From Acuticoccus mangrovi (lineage in GTDB: Bacteria; Pseudomonadota; Alphaproteobacteria; Rhizobiales; Amorphaceae), in NCBI RefSeq assembly GCF_016411865.1, contig NZ_JAEKJA010000003.1:372001-436000 (forward strand): a DNA stretch of 64,000 bases. Reading direction: 5' to 3'. This document shows, piece by piece, positions 1 through 7,718 of the stretch. Under the pieces are notes generated by a model. It was not told the DNA's origin. It searched no databases and saw only the letters and a program-made list of their open reading frames with translations. Within the stretch, counting starts at the first letter, position 1. Each line of letters opens with the position of its first letter. The position numbers were made by a program, and so were the translations under genes.

Positions 1-188
1 ATGCCGAGCGTCTCCATGATCGCGTTGTCGCGATAGCCGGTGTCGACCACGATCGGGTAGCGCCCGCCGAGGATCAGGAAGCCGTAGACCGGGACGCGGC
101 GGGTCCGGCCGCACTCGCGCCCCAGAACGAGGAAGCTCGATTCCAGTTCGATGTCGCCATAGTCGAGCAACTTGATCTCAAGCGCCAT
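1..188 (-). CDS. N-acyl homoserine lactonase-type MBL-fold hydrolase (partial, N-terminal 62 codons)
   Basis: The reading frame begins at an ATG at 186-188 and runs off the left window edge. The N-terminus (MALEIKLLDYGDIELESSF) followed by VPVYGFLILGG and PIVVDTGY is the opening strand pair of metallo-beta-lactamase-fold lactonases annotated as the N-acyl homoserine lactonase family in Rhizobiales. The Asp in VVDTG lies just before the HxHxDH zinc motif, which falls outside the window. The likely role is hydrolysis of an acyl-homoserine lactone or another lactone, but the catalytic motif cannot be checked here. A GGA-type ribosome site precedes the ATG. The family call is inference from a short fragment. 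Confidence 0.7.
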   Translation of the reverse strand, partial: MALEIKLLDYGDIELESSFLVLGRECGRTRRVPVYGFLILGGRYPIVVDTGYRDNAIMETLG

Positions 189-326
189 GTTTCCGTCCCG
201 TCGATTGTTGTCGTGTGGCCCCTCGTGACGGCGGCCTTGGCCACAAAGGCTATCAGCGCCGGCGACCGGGTGCAGGCGGTCGCAGCGAAAAATGAGACGC
301 GGGGGTAAGTCGCCCGGCGCACGAAA

Positions 327-350
327 AAGGCCGCCCGAATGGGCGGCCTT
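327..350 (-). terminator. Rho-independent terminator after the small secreted protein gene
   Basis: A perfect 10-bp inverted repeat (AAGGCCGCCC / GGGCGGCCTT) with a 4-base loop. Read on the minus strand it is followed directly by a run of T (TTTTTC). It lies 25-48 bp past the stop of the gene at 375-791, so it should end that transcript before the lactonase gene. Confidence 0.8.
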
Positions 351-374
351 CGCGTCGGTCGAGGGGGGAGACGC

Positions 375-791
375 TCAGTCGGCGTCGAGGCGGATCGTCA
401 GACCGCCGTCGTTGCGATCGCGATCATGGTGATAGTCCGGATGATCGCGCTGGTCCTGCCAGCGGTTGCGGCTCTCGCGCCACTCGACCTGGTCCTCGCG
501 ACGCTCGGTCTGGCGCTCGATCTTCTCGGCCTTGTTGTAGCCCTTGCGGCGCATGTCGTTGGCCTTGGCGTAGTTGCCGCGGCTCTCGGCGATGCGGGCG
601 CGCTGCTCGCCGCGATCGGCGGCGCGGTCGGCCCGCTTCTCGCCCTGACGCTCGACGCGGTTCTCTGCCGGCGAATCGGTGGTGAGGCGGATCACCTGGG
701 CCTCGGCCGGCGTCGCGGCGGTCATCATCGGCGCCGCCGCACCGAGGGCGAGAGCACCGGCAACGATCAGGGTCTTGGCGGAAGTCATCAT
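375..791 (-). CDS. Small secreted highly charged protein of unknown function
   Basis: 138 aa. The first 31 residues form a clear signal peptide with a hydrophobic stretch (LIVAGALALGAAAP) and an AEA cleavage site. The mature part is dominated by Arg, Glu, Asp and Gln (for example RADRAADRGEQRAR), with a basic/acidic helix-prone centre and a His/Asp-rich C-terminus (HPDYHHDRDRND). No catalytic domain is recognised. It resembles the small periplasmic Arg/Asp-rich proteins common in Rhizobiales, whose function is unknown. Start ATG at 791 is preceded by GGAG at a 7-base spacing. It is a single gene with its own terminator, flanked by genes on the same strand. Confidence 0.75.
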   Translation of the reverse strand: MMTSAKTLIVAGALALGAAAPMMTAATPAEAQVIRLTTDSPAENRVERQGEKRADRAADRGEQRARIAESRGNYAKANDMRRKGYNKAEKIERQTERREDQVEWRESRNRWQDQRDHPDYHHDRDRNDGGLTIRLDAD

Positions 792-990
792 CGTTCAACT
801 CCATTCACTGTGCGGCCGCAGCGGGTGCGGCCGGCGTCGCGACCGAAGCCGCGAGGCGTGTGGTGGAGAGAACGTCGCCTTGCCTCCATCGTTCCCACTC
901 AGGATGAATTCCCAACAATTCGATCCCAATATGGCTCAACTATGGCGTCAACCTGAACGTCGAATGAAGACATCAATCGCATCTATGTCT

Positions 991-1881
991 CTATGTCGCG
1001 GTGAGACGATACACCTTCTCCGCGCAAGTTCTGAACACGGACTGCCTGTCTTCCTTCGATAGGGGACTGGCGGCCGTCGTAAACGCCCCAATCAGCGATG
1101 CATAGTCGGTCCACAACTTCTCTATCGGAAAGTTCGAGCCGAAAAGGCAGCGCTCGGCGCCGAAGAGATCGATCGCCTCGCCGAAGGCCCAGGCGACGTG
1201 GTCCGGATCGTTGCGCCGCAGGAAGGTGCCGAAGCCGGAGACCTTGCACACAACGTTCGGAAGACGGGCGAGGGTTCCGATCCGCTCGCGCCACTGCGCC
1301 TTGCCCTCGGCCGACAGGTTCTCCGGCATCCCCGCATGCTGCAGCACGAAGGTGACCTCGGGGCAGGCCTCGACGAGCCGCGCCGCCGCCTCCGCCTGGC
1401 CGGCGAACACCTGCAGCTCGAACACGAAGCCGTAGTCGGCGAGGTGGCCCACATTTCGGATCACGGCGTCGCTGCCGACGGCCTCGGCATCGGGCGCGAA
1501 GCGGTAGAGCGGATTGTGATGCCAGTGCATCTGATGGCGGATGCCGCGCATCAGCGGGAAGGCGGCGAGCTTGTCGAGATCGCGGCGCGCGTCCTCCTGC
1601 ATCATGTTGGCGTAGGCGGTGATCGCGTGCGGCCAGCCCGTCCGCCCGGCGACGCCCGACACCCAGGCCACCTCGTCGACGAACCAGTTGGGCGCCCAGT
1701 TCGCCTGCACGTAGACCGACTTCTCGACGCCCGAGCCGGCGATGTCGGCGAGATACTCCTCGATCAGATAGTCCCGCTTGATGGCGTCGTAGGCGCCGAA
1801 GATGCGTGGCTGGGTCGGACCCAGAAGCCACGGCAGGTCGGTGCGGCGCCAGATATGGTGGTGTGCGTCGACAATCCTCAT
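991..1881 (-). CDS. Amidohydrolase family protein (Amidohydro_2, COG3618 type)
   Basis: 296 aa TIM-barrel metal-dependent hydrolase. The N-terminal DAHHHIW (residues 5-11) supplies the HxH metal ligands. Further landmarks are GIRHQMHWH, LQHAGMPE and the C-terminal LFGSNFPIEKLW, which sits where related enzymes have the active-site GSDWP/GSNFP loop. Members of this group hydrolyse lactones or cyclic carboxylates, or act as decarboxylases; the substrate here is unknown. Its ATG overlaps the stop of the upstream VWA gene by 4 bp (1878-1881), so it is translationally coupled to the molybdenum hydroxylase cluster and is probably its last gene. It could open a ring or lactone made by the hydroxylase (inference). 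Confidence 0.85.
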   Translation of the reverse strand: MRIVDAHHHIWRRTDLPWLLGPTQPRIFGAYDAIKRDYLIEEYLADIAGSGVEKSVYVQANWAPNWFVDEVAWVSGVAGRTGWPHAITAYANMMQEDARRDLDKLAAFPLMRGIRHQMHWHHNPLYRFAPDAEAVGSDAVIRNVGHLADYGFVFELQVFAGQAEAAARLVEACPEVTFVLQHAGMPENLSAEGKAQWRERIGTLARLPNVVCKVSGFGTFLRRNDPDHVAWAFGEAIDLFGAERCLFGSNFPIEKLWTDYASLIGAFTTAASPLSKEDRQSVFRTCAEKVYRLTAT

Positions 1882-2978
1882 GAAGCTCTCGCGAAGGTCA
1901 GGATCTCATGGGTGACGGCCGCCGGCGAGGAGGCATCGCCGATGCGGTCGAGGAAGGGGGCGACGGCGCGCAGCGCCTCCGTCTGCGGCTCGAAGCGCGC
2001 GCCGGTCGCGAGCGGCGACAGCCACAGGACGGACCAGGCGAGCCGCGACAGGCGCTCCATGGCGCCGACGAGGGCGGCCGGGTCGCCGCGCTCCAGCCCG
2101 TCGGACAGGATCACCACGTAGGCGGAGCGCGCGAACCCCGCGTAGCGCGGGATGACGAGGAAGGCGGCGAGCGCATCGCCGAGCCGGGTGCCGCCGTCCC
2201 AATCCGACACGGCGGCGGCCGCGGCCGCGAGCGCCGCCTGCGGGTGGCGGCGGCCGAGGGCACGGGTCACGCGAGTGAGGCGCGTGCCGACGGTGAACAC
2301 CTCCACCCGCTCGGCCGCATGGACGAGGGTGTGGGCGAAGCGCAGCGCCCGGTCGGTCTCGCCCTTCATCGAGCCCGAGATGTCGACGAGGAGAAGGATG
2401 CGCCGCTGGCGGGTGCGGCGGGCGAGGCGCGGCAGGCGCACCACCTCGCCGTCGCGGGCGACCGCCTCGCGCAGCGCGCGGCGCATGTCGGGCCGCGCCC
2501 CCCGGCGCCGCGCCACGAGCCGGCGCGAGCGCCGCCGGGGCAGCGCGGCGGGCGCGGCGCGGCGAAACCGCCGCAGCGCCTCCCCCTCATCCATCGCCGC
2601 GAAGCCGCGCACGCCGAGCGCCTCGAGCACGCTCGCCTCTCCGCCCGAAAGCGTCTCCTCCTCCGGCTCGATCGGAGCGTCCTCCCCCTCCGGCTCGCTG
2701 ACGACGGTCTCCTCGTCGTCCTCGGCGCTGGCGGGAGCGGCGACCGTCTGGCCGAGGAAGTGGGCGCGGAAGAGCGCATCGAAGCGGGCGCGGTCTTCCG
2801 GCCGGACCGCGAAGGTCGCGAGCGCCGCGCGATGGATGTCGCCCATCTGCCGCGGCCCCAGCAGGCCGACGGCGGCGACGAAGCTCGCCGTCTGCTCCGG
2901 CGCCACGGCGATCCCCGCCGCCCGCAGGCGCGGCGCGAAGCTCACCAAGGGGGCGACGGCGCGCGGCAGCTCAGCCAT
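1878..2978 (-). CDS. VWA domain protein, CoxE-like molybdoenzyme maturation factor
   Basis: 366 aa from the ATG at 2978, chosen because GGTGAGG lies 6 bases upstream; a GTG at 2990 is also in frame. The protein has an N-terminal helical region, an acidic linker (residues about 80-120, rich in Glu/Asp), an Arg-rich segment, then a von Willebrand A domain with the MIDAS motif DISGSM. CoxE proteins work with the AAA ATPase CoxD, which precedes it here, in assembling the copper or sulfido-molybdenum site of molybdenum hydroxylases. The gene follows the CoxD-like gene with a 36-bp gap and overlaps the amidohydrolase by 4 bp. Confidence 0.88.
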   Translation of the reverse strand: MAELPRAVAPLVSFAPRLRAAGIAVAPEQTASFVAAVGLLGPRQMGDIHRAALATFAVRPEDRARFDALFRAHFLGQTVAAPASAEDDEETVVSEPEGEDAPIEPEEETLSGGEASVLEALGVRGFAAMDEGEALRRFRRAAPAALPRRRSRRLVARRRGARPDMRRALREAVARDGEVVRLPRLARRTRQRRILLLVDISGSMKGETDRALRFAHTLVHAAERVEVFTVGTRLTRVTRALGRRHPQAALAAAAAAVSDWDGGTRLGDALAAFLVIPRYAGFARSAYVVILSDGLERGDPAALVGAMERLSRLAWSVLWLSPLATGARFEPQTEALRAVAPFLDRIGDASSPAAVTHEILTFARAS

Positions 2979-3014
2979 CACGCGCCTCACCGGGCACGAC
3001 GCCCCGCCCGCCCC

Positions 3015-3896
3015 TCACGCGGCGGCCTCCTCAAGGATCCCGTCGAGCCGCCCGTCGAGAAAGGCGAGGTCGTCCTGGTCCTTGAGCGCCACCCCGATGG
3101 CGCGGCGGAAGGCGGCGGGCCAGGGGCTCCCCTGAGCATGGAGGAGGGTCGCCGCCTCGGCCCACTCCACCGTCTCGGCGACGCCGGGGGCCTTGGCGAG
3201 CGGCTCCGCCCGCAGCGCCGTCACGGCCCGCACCACCTTGTCGGCGGTGTCGCGGGCGACGGTGGAGGCGCGCATCATCACGATGTCGGCCTCGCGGCGG
3301 GCGTCGGGATAGTCGATCCAGTGGTAGACGCAGCGCCGCCGCAGCGCCTCGTGCAGCTCGCGCGTACGGTTGGAGGTGAGGATCACCACCGGCGCCTCGT
3401 CCGCCCGCACCGTCCCCCGCTCGGGGATCGAGATCGAGAAGTCGGAGAGGAACTCCAGGAGGAACGCCTCGAACTCGTGATCGGCCCGGTCGATCTCGTC
3501 GATCAGGAGCACCGTGTCGCGCGGATGGCGCAGCGCCTCCAGCATCGGCCGGCCTATCAGGAAGTCGTCGGCGTAGATGTTGACCCACGCCTCGCCCGCC
3601 TGGCGGATCGCCAGCATCTGGCGCGGATAGTTCCACTCATAGAGGGCGGCGGCGGCGTCGATCCCCTCGAAGCACTGGAGGCGCACGAGGCGGCGGCCGA
3701 GGACCGACGCGATCGCCTTCGCCGCCTCGGTCTTGCCCACGCCGGGCGCGCCTTCGAGGAGCAGCGGCTTGCCGAGGGCGAGCGCCAGATAGGCCGCGGT
3801 CGCGAGCTCCTCACCGGCGAGATATTGGGCGTCGGCGAGGGCGCGCGCCAGCGGACCCGGCCCGTCGATGCCGACGATGGACGGGGTCACCGGCAT
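3015..3896 (-). CDS. AAA+ ATPase, MoxR/CoxD family
   Basis: 293 aa. Walker A is GAPGVGKT (residues 49-56), Walker B is LLIDEID (about 130-136), and sensor 1 lies in ILTSNRTRELHEALRRRC. This is the MoxR/CoxD type of AAA ATPase, which with a VWA partner remodels or activates a metalloenzyme; CoxD acts on the Mo site of CO dehydrogenase. The ATG at 3894-3896 shares a base with the upstream stop (TGATG), fixing the start. Its neighbours are a small membrane protein upstream and a CoxE-like VWA gene downstream. The expected client is the split molybdenum hydroxylase encoded by the same cluster. Confidence 0.9.
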   Translation of the reverse strand: MPVTPSIVGIDGPGPLARALADAQYLAGEELATAAYLALALGKPLLLEGAPGVGKTEAAKAIASVLGRRLVRLQCFEGIDAAAALYEWNYPRQMLAIRQAGEAWVNIYADDFLIGRPMLEALRHPRDTVLLIDEIDRADHEFEAFLLEFLSDFSISIPERGTVRADEAPVVILTSNRTRELHEALRRRCVYHWIDYPDARREADIVMMRASTVARDTADKVVRAVTALRAEPLAKAPGVAETVEWAEAATLLHAQGSPWPAAFRRAIGVALKDQDDLAFLDGRLDGILEEAAA

Positions 3897-4186
3897 CAGC
3901 CCGATCCCCTGCGCTTGGCGACGAGGAGCACCGCGAGCGCGAGCCCCGCCGCGACGAGGAAGATGACGGCCGTCGCGAAGAGCCCGCCGCCGCCGCGCAT
4001 CAACCCGTAGAGCGCGGCGAGCGCCACCATCAGCGCGGTGCCGGCCGGCACCGCCACCGCGAGCAGCCCCGCGCCGAAGACGCTCTCGCTGAGGCCGAGG
4101 ATCCCCTCCCCGACCATGCCGAGAACGGCGCCCGCCCCCTCGATCAGGGCGTCGAGATAGCCGGGCAGGGCGACCCGCATCACCAT
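3896..4186 (-). CDS. Small membrane protein in the Mo-hydroxylase cluster
   Basis: About 96 aa from ATG 4186 (94 aa from ATG 4180). Two hydrophobic stretches are visible: LLAVAVPAGTALMVALAALY and LFATAVIFLVAAGLALAVLL, with a short GGGG turn between them and a basic tail (KRRGSG). No family is recognised. CO dehydrogenase clusters carry a membrane protein (CoxG/CoxK-type recruitment or anchor functions), so a membrane-anchoring role for the hydroxylase or its maturation factors is possible, but this is inference from position only. The start overlaps the 3' end of the large-subunit C-half gene by 7 bp, and the stop overlaps the CoxD-like start. Confidence 0.7.
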   Translation of the reverse strand: MVMRVALPGYLDALIEGAGAVLGMVGEGILGLSESVFGAGLLAVAVPAGTALMVALAALYGLMRGGGGLFATAVIFLVAAGLALAVLLVAKRRGSG

Positions 4187-5217
4187 CCCCCCGACGCGGC
4201 GCGTCGCGAGGGCCGCACCCCGCCGTTCTCGCGGATGCCCCGAAGCACCTTCTCCGGCGTGATCGGCAGCTCGCGCACCCGCACCCCCACGGCGTCGAAC
4301 ACGGCGTTGGCGACGGCGGGCAGCACCGGATTGGCGCACATCTCGCCGGGCCCCTTGCCGCCATAAGGCCCGTCGGGCGCCGGGCGCTCCAAAATCGCGA
4401 TGTCGTGCGGGGCGATGTCACCCGGCCCCGGCATCAGGTAGGTGTTGAAGTCGGTCGGCCCGTGGGCGCGGTCGGGATAATAGGGCTCGGTGGTCTCGTA
4501 GAGGGCGTGCGACAGCCCCATCCAGGCGCCGCCGACGAGCTGCTGCTCGACGAGGCGCGGATTGAGCGCCCGCCCCACCTCGTAGGCGGAGTTGATCTTG
4601 GCGACGGTCACCTCGCCGGTCTCGTCGTCCACCTCCACGTCGACGATCATCGCAGCGTGGGCGAAGCAGGAGACGGGCGTCATCTCGCCGGTCTCCGGGC
4701 TCACCTCCGAGAGCGGGATGAGGAAGATGCCGCGCCCCGACACGGTGCGGCCCTGCTTGAACTGCGCCGCCATCGCCGCCTCGCCGGTGGTGATCGAGCG
4801 CGAGGGGGCGCCGCGCACGTGGATGTTGCCGCGCCCGTCGGTGACGAGGTCGGCGGCGTTCACCTCGAGCTCCTCGGCGGCCGCCTCCAGCATGACGGCG
4901 CGCGCCTCCTTGGCCGCCTCGATCACGGCGTTGCCGACGCGGTGGGTGCCGCGCGAGGCGAACGAGCCCATGCAGTGCGGACCGGTGTCGCTGTCGGCGG
5001 TGTCGACATAGACGTCCTCCACCGGCACCCCCAGCGTCTCGGCGGCGATCTGGCGGGTGACCGACTTCATCCCCTGGCCGAGGTCGATCGAGGAGAGCGA
5101 GACCATGAACTTGCCGTCGGGGTTCGAATGCACCAGCGCCTGGCTGGGATCGCCCCCGAGGTTCATGCCGATCGGGTAGTTGATGGCGGCGAAGCCCCGC
5201 CCTTTGTGCACCGTCAT
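4180..5217 (-). CDS. Molybdenum hydroxylase large subunit, C-terminal half (split gene)
   Basis: 345 aa. It begins exactly where the second Moco-binding half of xanthine dehydrogenase/aldehyde oxidase large subunits begins: GRGFAAINYPIGMNLGGDPS, then DLGQGM (residues about 45-50), MGSFASRGTHRVGN, and the C-terminal GGKGPGEMCANP. The last holds the conserved catalytic Glu that activates the Mo-bound hydroxyl. It lacks the hammerhead and first Moco domain, which are encoded at 5990-7714. The start at 5217 gives a protein that begins at the domain boundary, so this looks like a stable split rather than a decayed gene. Nicotinate dehydrogenase of Eubacterium barkeri is an established example of a Mo subunit split into two polypeptides. 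The substrate is unknown. Confidence 0.9.
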   Translation of the reverse strand: MTVHKGRGFAAINYPIGMNLGGDPSQALVHSNPDGKFMVSLSSIDLGQGMKSVTRQIAAETLGVPVEDVYVDTADSDTGPHCMGSFASRGTHRVGNAVIEAAKEARAVMLEAAAEELEVNAADLVTDGRGNIHVRGAPSRSITTGEAAMAAQFKQGRTVSGRGIFLIPLSEVSPETGEMTPVSCFAHAAMIVDVEVDDETGEVTVAKINSAYEVGRALNPRLVEQQLVGGAWMGLSHALYETTEPYYPDRAHGPTDFNTYLMPGPGDIAPHDIAILERPAPDGPYGGKGPGEMCANPVLPAVANAVFDAVGVRVRELPITPEKVLRGIRENGGVRPSRRAASGGW

Positions 5218-5536
5218 GCCGCCCTCCCGCTTCCTGCGCGCGCCCCATCCGCCCCGCGTCGGCCCGAGCCCCCGAGGACGCATCCGGCCGCCCCCTGCCG
5301 TGCCGCCGCCGCGGCGGTGCCCCTCCCCGTTCCGGTGGTGAGACGAGAGCGACGTTCCGGCGGAGCCGACACCCTCAGAACCGCGCCGAAGGGCTCGCGG
5401 GTCAAGGCCGAAGAGCGCAGCGTGCCTTGAGGCGCGAGCCCTTCGGCGCGAGACTTATGGGGTGTGGTCGCCTCACGGTACCCCGCGCCCGCGATGCCGC
5501 CCGTAAGGGCGGCGAGGCGTCCAGCGCCTGCGCCCG
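5218..5536. other. 319-bp non-coding spacer inside the Mo-hydroxylase cluster with a long palindrome
   Basis: No credible gene. Minus-strand frames through it lack domain similarity and only extend neighbouring frames. The main content is the stem-loop at 5382-5450 (separate entry). The spacer separates the GFA-type gene from the C-half of the molybdenum hydroxylase subunit, which is unusual in a cluster whose other junctions mostly overlap. Confidence 0.6.
5382..5450. repeat. Long inverted repeat (18-bp perfect arms, nested 7-bp stem)
   Basis: The left arm CGCGCCGAAGGGCTCGCG (5382-5399) is perfectly complementary to 5433-5450. Inside it, TCAAGGC (5402-5408) pairs with GCCTTGA (5424-5430), leaving a 15-base apical loop. 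The structure would form on either strand of RNA. There is no T-run on either side, so a simple intrinsic terminator is unlikely. It could be an mRNA processing or stability element between the two halves of the split subunit, or a remnant of a small repeated palindrome. Confidence 0.75.
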
Positions 5537-5887
5537 CTAGCGGTCGCTGTCGTGGTTCACCCCGTCGACCCACTCCCAGTCCACGGCGCGGATGTCGATC
5601 CCGTCGACGCAGGCGACGTTCACCCCGCACTCGCGCGGATCGGAGCGGCGCTGATGGTGGGTGTAGATCCCGCAGACGCCGCAGAAATAGTGCTTCGCCG
5701 TCATGGTGTGGAATTGATAGAGGCGCAGCGTGTCGCCCTTTTCCACGGTCAGCTCGGCGACCGGCACCGTCACCATGATCGCGCCGCGCCGGCGGCAGAG
5801 CGAGCAGTCGCAGCGGATCGCGCTCGAGAGGTCGAGATGCGGGAAGGAGAGGCGCACGGCGCCGCAGTGGCAGGTGGCGATGGGCAT
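5537..5887 (-). CDS. GFA (CENP-V/DUF636) family zinc protein
   Basis: 116 aa. The zinc ligands of the glutathione-dependent formaldehyde-activating fold are all visible: C6-x-C8, C26-x-C28-x2-C31 and C69-x2-C72, with a further C87/C93 pair. Length is normal for the family. Founding members bind an S-hydroxymethyl-glutathione adduct, but most members have no known activity. The gene sits between the two halves of the molybdenum hydroxylase large subunit on the same strand, 102 bp downstream of the N-half and 319 bp upstream of the C-half. Whether it functions with the hydroxylase (for example on an aldehyde or a thiol adduct) is unknown. Confidence 0.88.
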   Translation of the reverse strand: MPIATCHCGAVRLSFPHLDLSSAIRCDCSLCRRRGAIMVTVPVAELTVEKGDTLRLYQFHTMTAKHYFCGVCGIYTHHQRRSDPRECGVNVACVDGIDIRAVDWEWVDGVNHDSDR

Positions 5888-5989
5888 CGGCGGACCTCGC
5901 GGCTCGGGAGGCGGCCACTCTAGCCCCGCCCCGGCCGGCGGGGCAGCCCGCGCGCGCCGCGGTGAGCGTGCGATGGCGGGTTGTCCCCA

Positions 5990-7714
5990 TCACCGCCGCC
6001 TCAGCCCGGAGATCGAGGAGAAGCGCGTCGGCGCGCGGCGCGGCGGCTCGCCGGGGGCCGGCGGCGCGGGCGACGGCGGCTCCGGCCGCGGCGGCGCCCC
6101 GGCATAGGCGGGCTCGCGCCGCGGCTCGGGCGTCCTCGACGGTTCATGACGCGGTGGCTCGTGGCGTGGCGGCTCGTGGCGTGGCTCGGGCCGGGGCGCG
6201 GAGCCTGGTGCGGGGCGCGGGTCGCCGCGGCCCGTCGGCTCGGCGGGCCGCCCGCCCTGCGCGTAGCTGCCGGAGGAGAAGCCGGCGACGCGGCCGTGCT
6301 CGTCGGTCGCGGTGAAGGCGGGGAGCTCGGCGCGCGCGCCGCCGCCCCCCGTCAGCGAGGAGGCCGCCCTCGCCGCCTGAGACAGTCCCCACCCCGCCTT
6401 CCCGGCCGCCACCTGGCAGCACTCGACGAGCGCCGTGTTCTTCGCGAGCCGGCGGTGGGCCTTCATGTCGCCGTCGCGGTAGGCGTTGAGGATGCGCAGC
6501 TCGATCGGATCCATGCCGATCGTGTCGGCCACCTCGTCCATGTGGCTCTCGATGGCGAAGTCGACGCCGGTCACGCCGAAGCCGCGCATCGCCGTCGCCG
6601 GGGTACGGTTGGTGAAGACGCAGTAGACGTCGGCATAGACGTTGGGGATCGTATAGGGCCCCGGCAGGTGCCCGACACCCTTGATGATCGCGTAGGAGGA
6701 GAGCCGCGTGGTGGCGCCGGCGTCGAAATAGCCGACGAACTTGCGCGCCACGATGCGCCCGTCGTTCATCACCCCGTCGGTGAGATACCAGCGCTCGGCG
6801 CCGCGCGGGGCGCCCACCTGCATCTCCTCCTCGCGATCGAACATGTACTTGCAGGGCCGGCCCGTCAGCATGGTGCCGAGGATCGCCATCGGCTCGTGCA
6901 GGCTGTCGACCTTGCCGCCGAAGCCGCCGCCCACCGTGCCGCCGATGAAGTGGAGCCGCGCCGACGACACGTCGAGGAGCTTCACCGCGGTGCCGAGCGA
7001 GAAGAACAGCGCCTGGGTGGAGGTGTAGCAGACGAAGCGGTCGTTGGTCTCGGGCGCGGCGATGGCGCCGCACGTCTCGATCGGTGCCTGCTCGATGGGC
7101 GACATCTGATAGCGCCCGGTGACGACGTGGTCGGCCGTGCGCAGGGCCGCCTCGACGTCGCCATAGCGCAGCTTCTGGTGGTCGTACTTGCCGTGATAGA
7201 CGAAGAGGTTGCCGGGATAGGCGGGGTTCACCGCCGGCGCCCCCGGCTTGATCGCCTCCTCGACGTCGAGGACGTGCGGCAGCGCCTCCCAGTCGACCCG
7301 CACCGCGCGGCATGCCTCGCGCGCCTGGCGCTCGGTGTCGGCGATCACCGCCGCGACCGGCTCGCCCTTATAGGCGACGCGCTCGGAGGCGATCAGCTCC
7401 TCGTCGTCGAGACCGAAATCGAGGAGCGACAGCAGCGTGTTGAGGTTGTGCGGCACGTCGCGCGCGGTGATCACGCGGCGCACCCCCGGCATCCGCTCCG
7501 CCGCGCTCGTGTCGACGCGGCGGATGCGGGCGTGGTGGTGCGGCGAGCGCGCGCAGCGGATGTGGCAGAGGCCGTCGAAGAGGTGGTCGTCGTAGAACGG
7601 CGAGCGGCCGGTGACGTGGCCGAGCATGTCCTGGCGCTGCGTCGGCTTGCCGATCTCGTTGAGATCGTCGTCGCGCTCGTCGGCGAAGAGGTCCTTGCGG
7701 AATTCGATGGCCAT
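5990..7714 (-). CDS. Molybdenum hydroxylase large subunit, N-terminal half with Pro/Arg/His-rich tail (split gene)
   Basis: 574 aa. Residues about 15-150 form the a/b hammerhead domain. The first Moco-binding domain follows, with GGTVGGGFGGK and TAMRGFGVTG. The recognisable fold stops near residue 460 (KNTALVECCQVAAGKAGW), where full-length enzymes continue into the half encoded at 4180-5217. A low-complexity tail of about 100 residues follows, containing three RHEPP-type five-residue repeats encoded by 15-bp DNA repeats near 6148-6190. The AMRGFG loop is that of xanthine dehydrogenase/aldehyde oxidase-type enzymes, not the AYxCSFR loop of true CO dehydrogenase. It lies 4 bp downstream of the 2Fe-2S gene. 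Confidence 0.9.
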   Translation of the reverse strand: MAIEFRKDLFADERDDDLNEIGKPTQRQDMLGHVTGRSPFYDDHLFDGLCHIRCARSPHHHARIRRVDTSAAERMPGVRRVITARDVPHNLNTLLSLLDFGLDDEELIASERVAYKGEPVAAVIADTERQAREACRAVRVDWEALPHVLDVEEAIKPGAPAVNPAYPGNLFVYHGKYDHQKLRYGDVEAALRTADHVVTGRYQMSPIEQAPIETCGAIAAPETNDRFVCYTSTQALFFSLGTAVKLLDVSSARLHFIGGTVGGGFGGKVDSLHEPMAILGTMLTGRPCKYMFDREEEMQVGAPRGAERWYLTDGVMNDGRIVARKFVGYFDAGATTRLSSYAIIKGVGHLPGPYTIPNVYADVYCVFTNRTPATAMRGFGVTGVDFAIESHMDEVADTIGMDPIELRILNAYRDGDMKAHRRLAKNTALVECCQVAAGKAGWGLSQAARAASSLTGGGGARAELPAFTATDEHGRVAGFSSGSYAQGGRPAEPTGRGDPRPAPGSAPRPEPRHEPPRHEPPRHEPSRTPEPRREPAYAGAPPRPEPPSPAPPAPGEPPRRAPTRFSSISGLRRR

Positions 7715-7718
7715 GTCC

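Noticed and set aside
905-955. Possible sigma-70 promoter upstream of the small secreted protein (TTGACG on the minus strand)
   Set aside because: A -35-like box is present but the best -10 at 17 bp (TGGGAT) matches only half the consensus.
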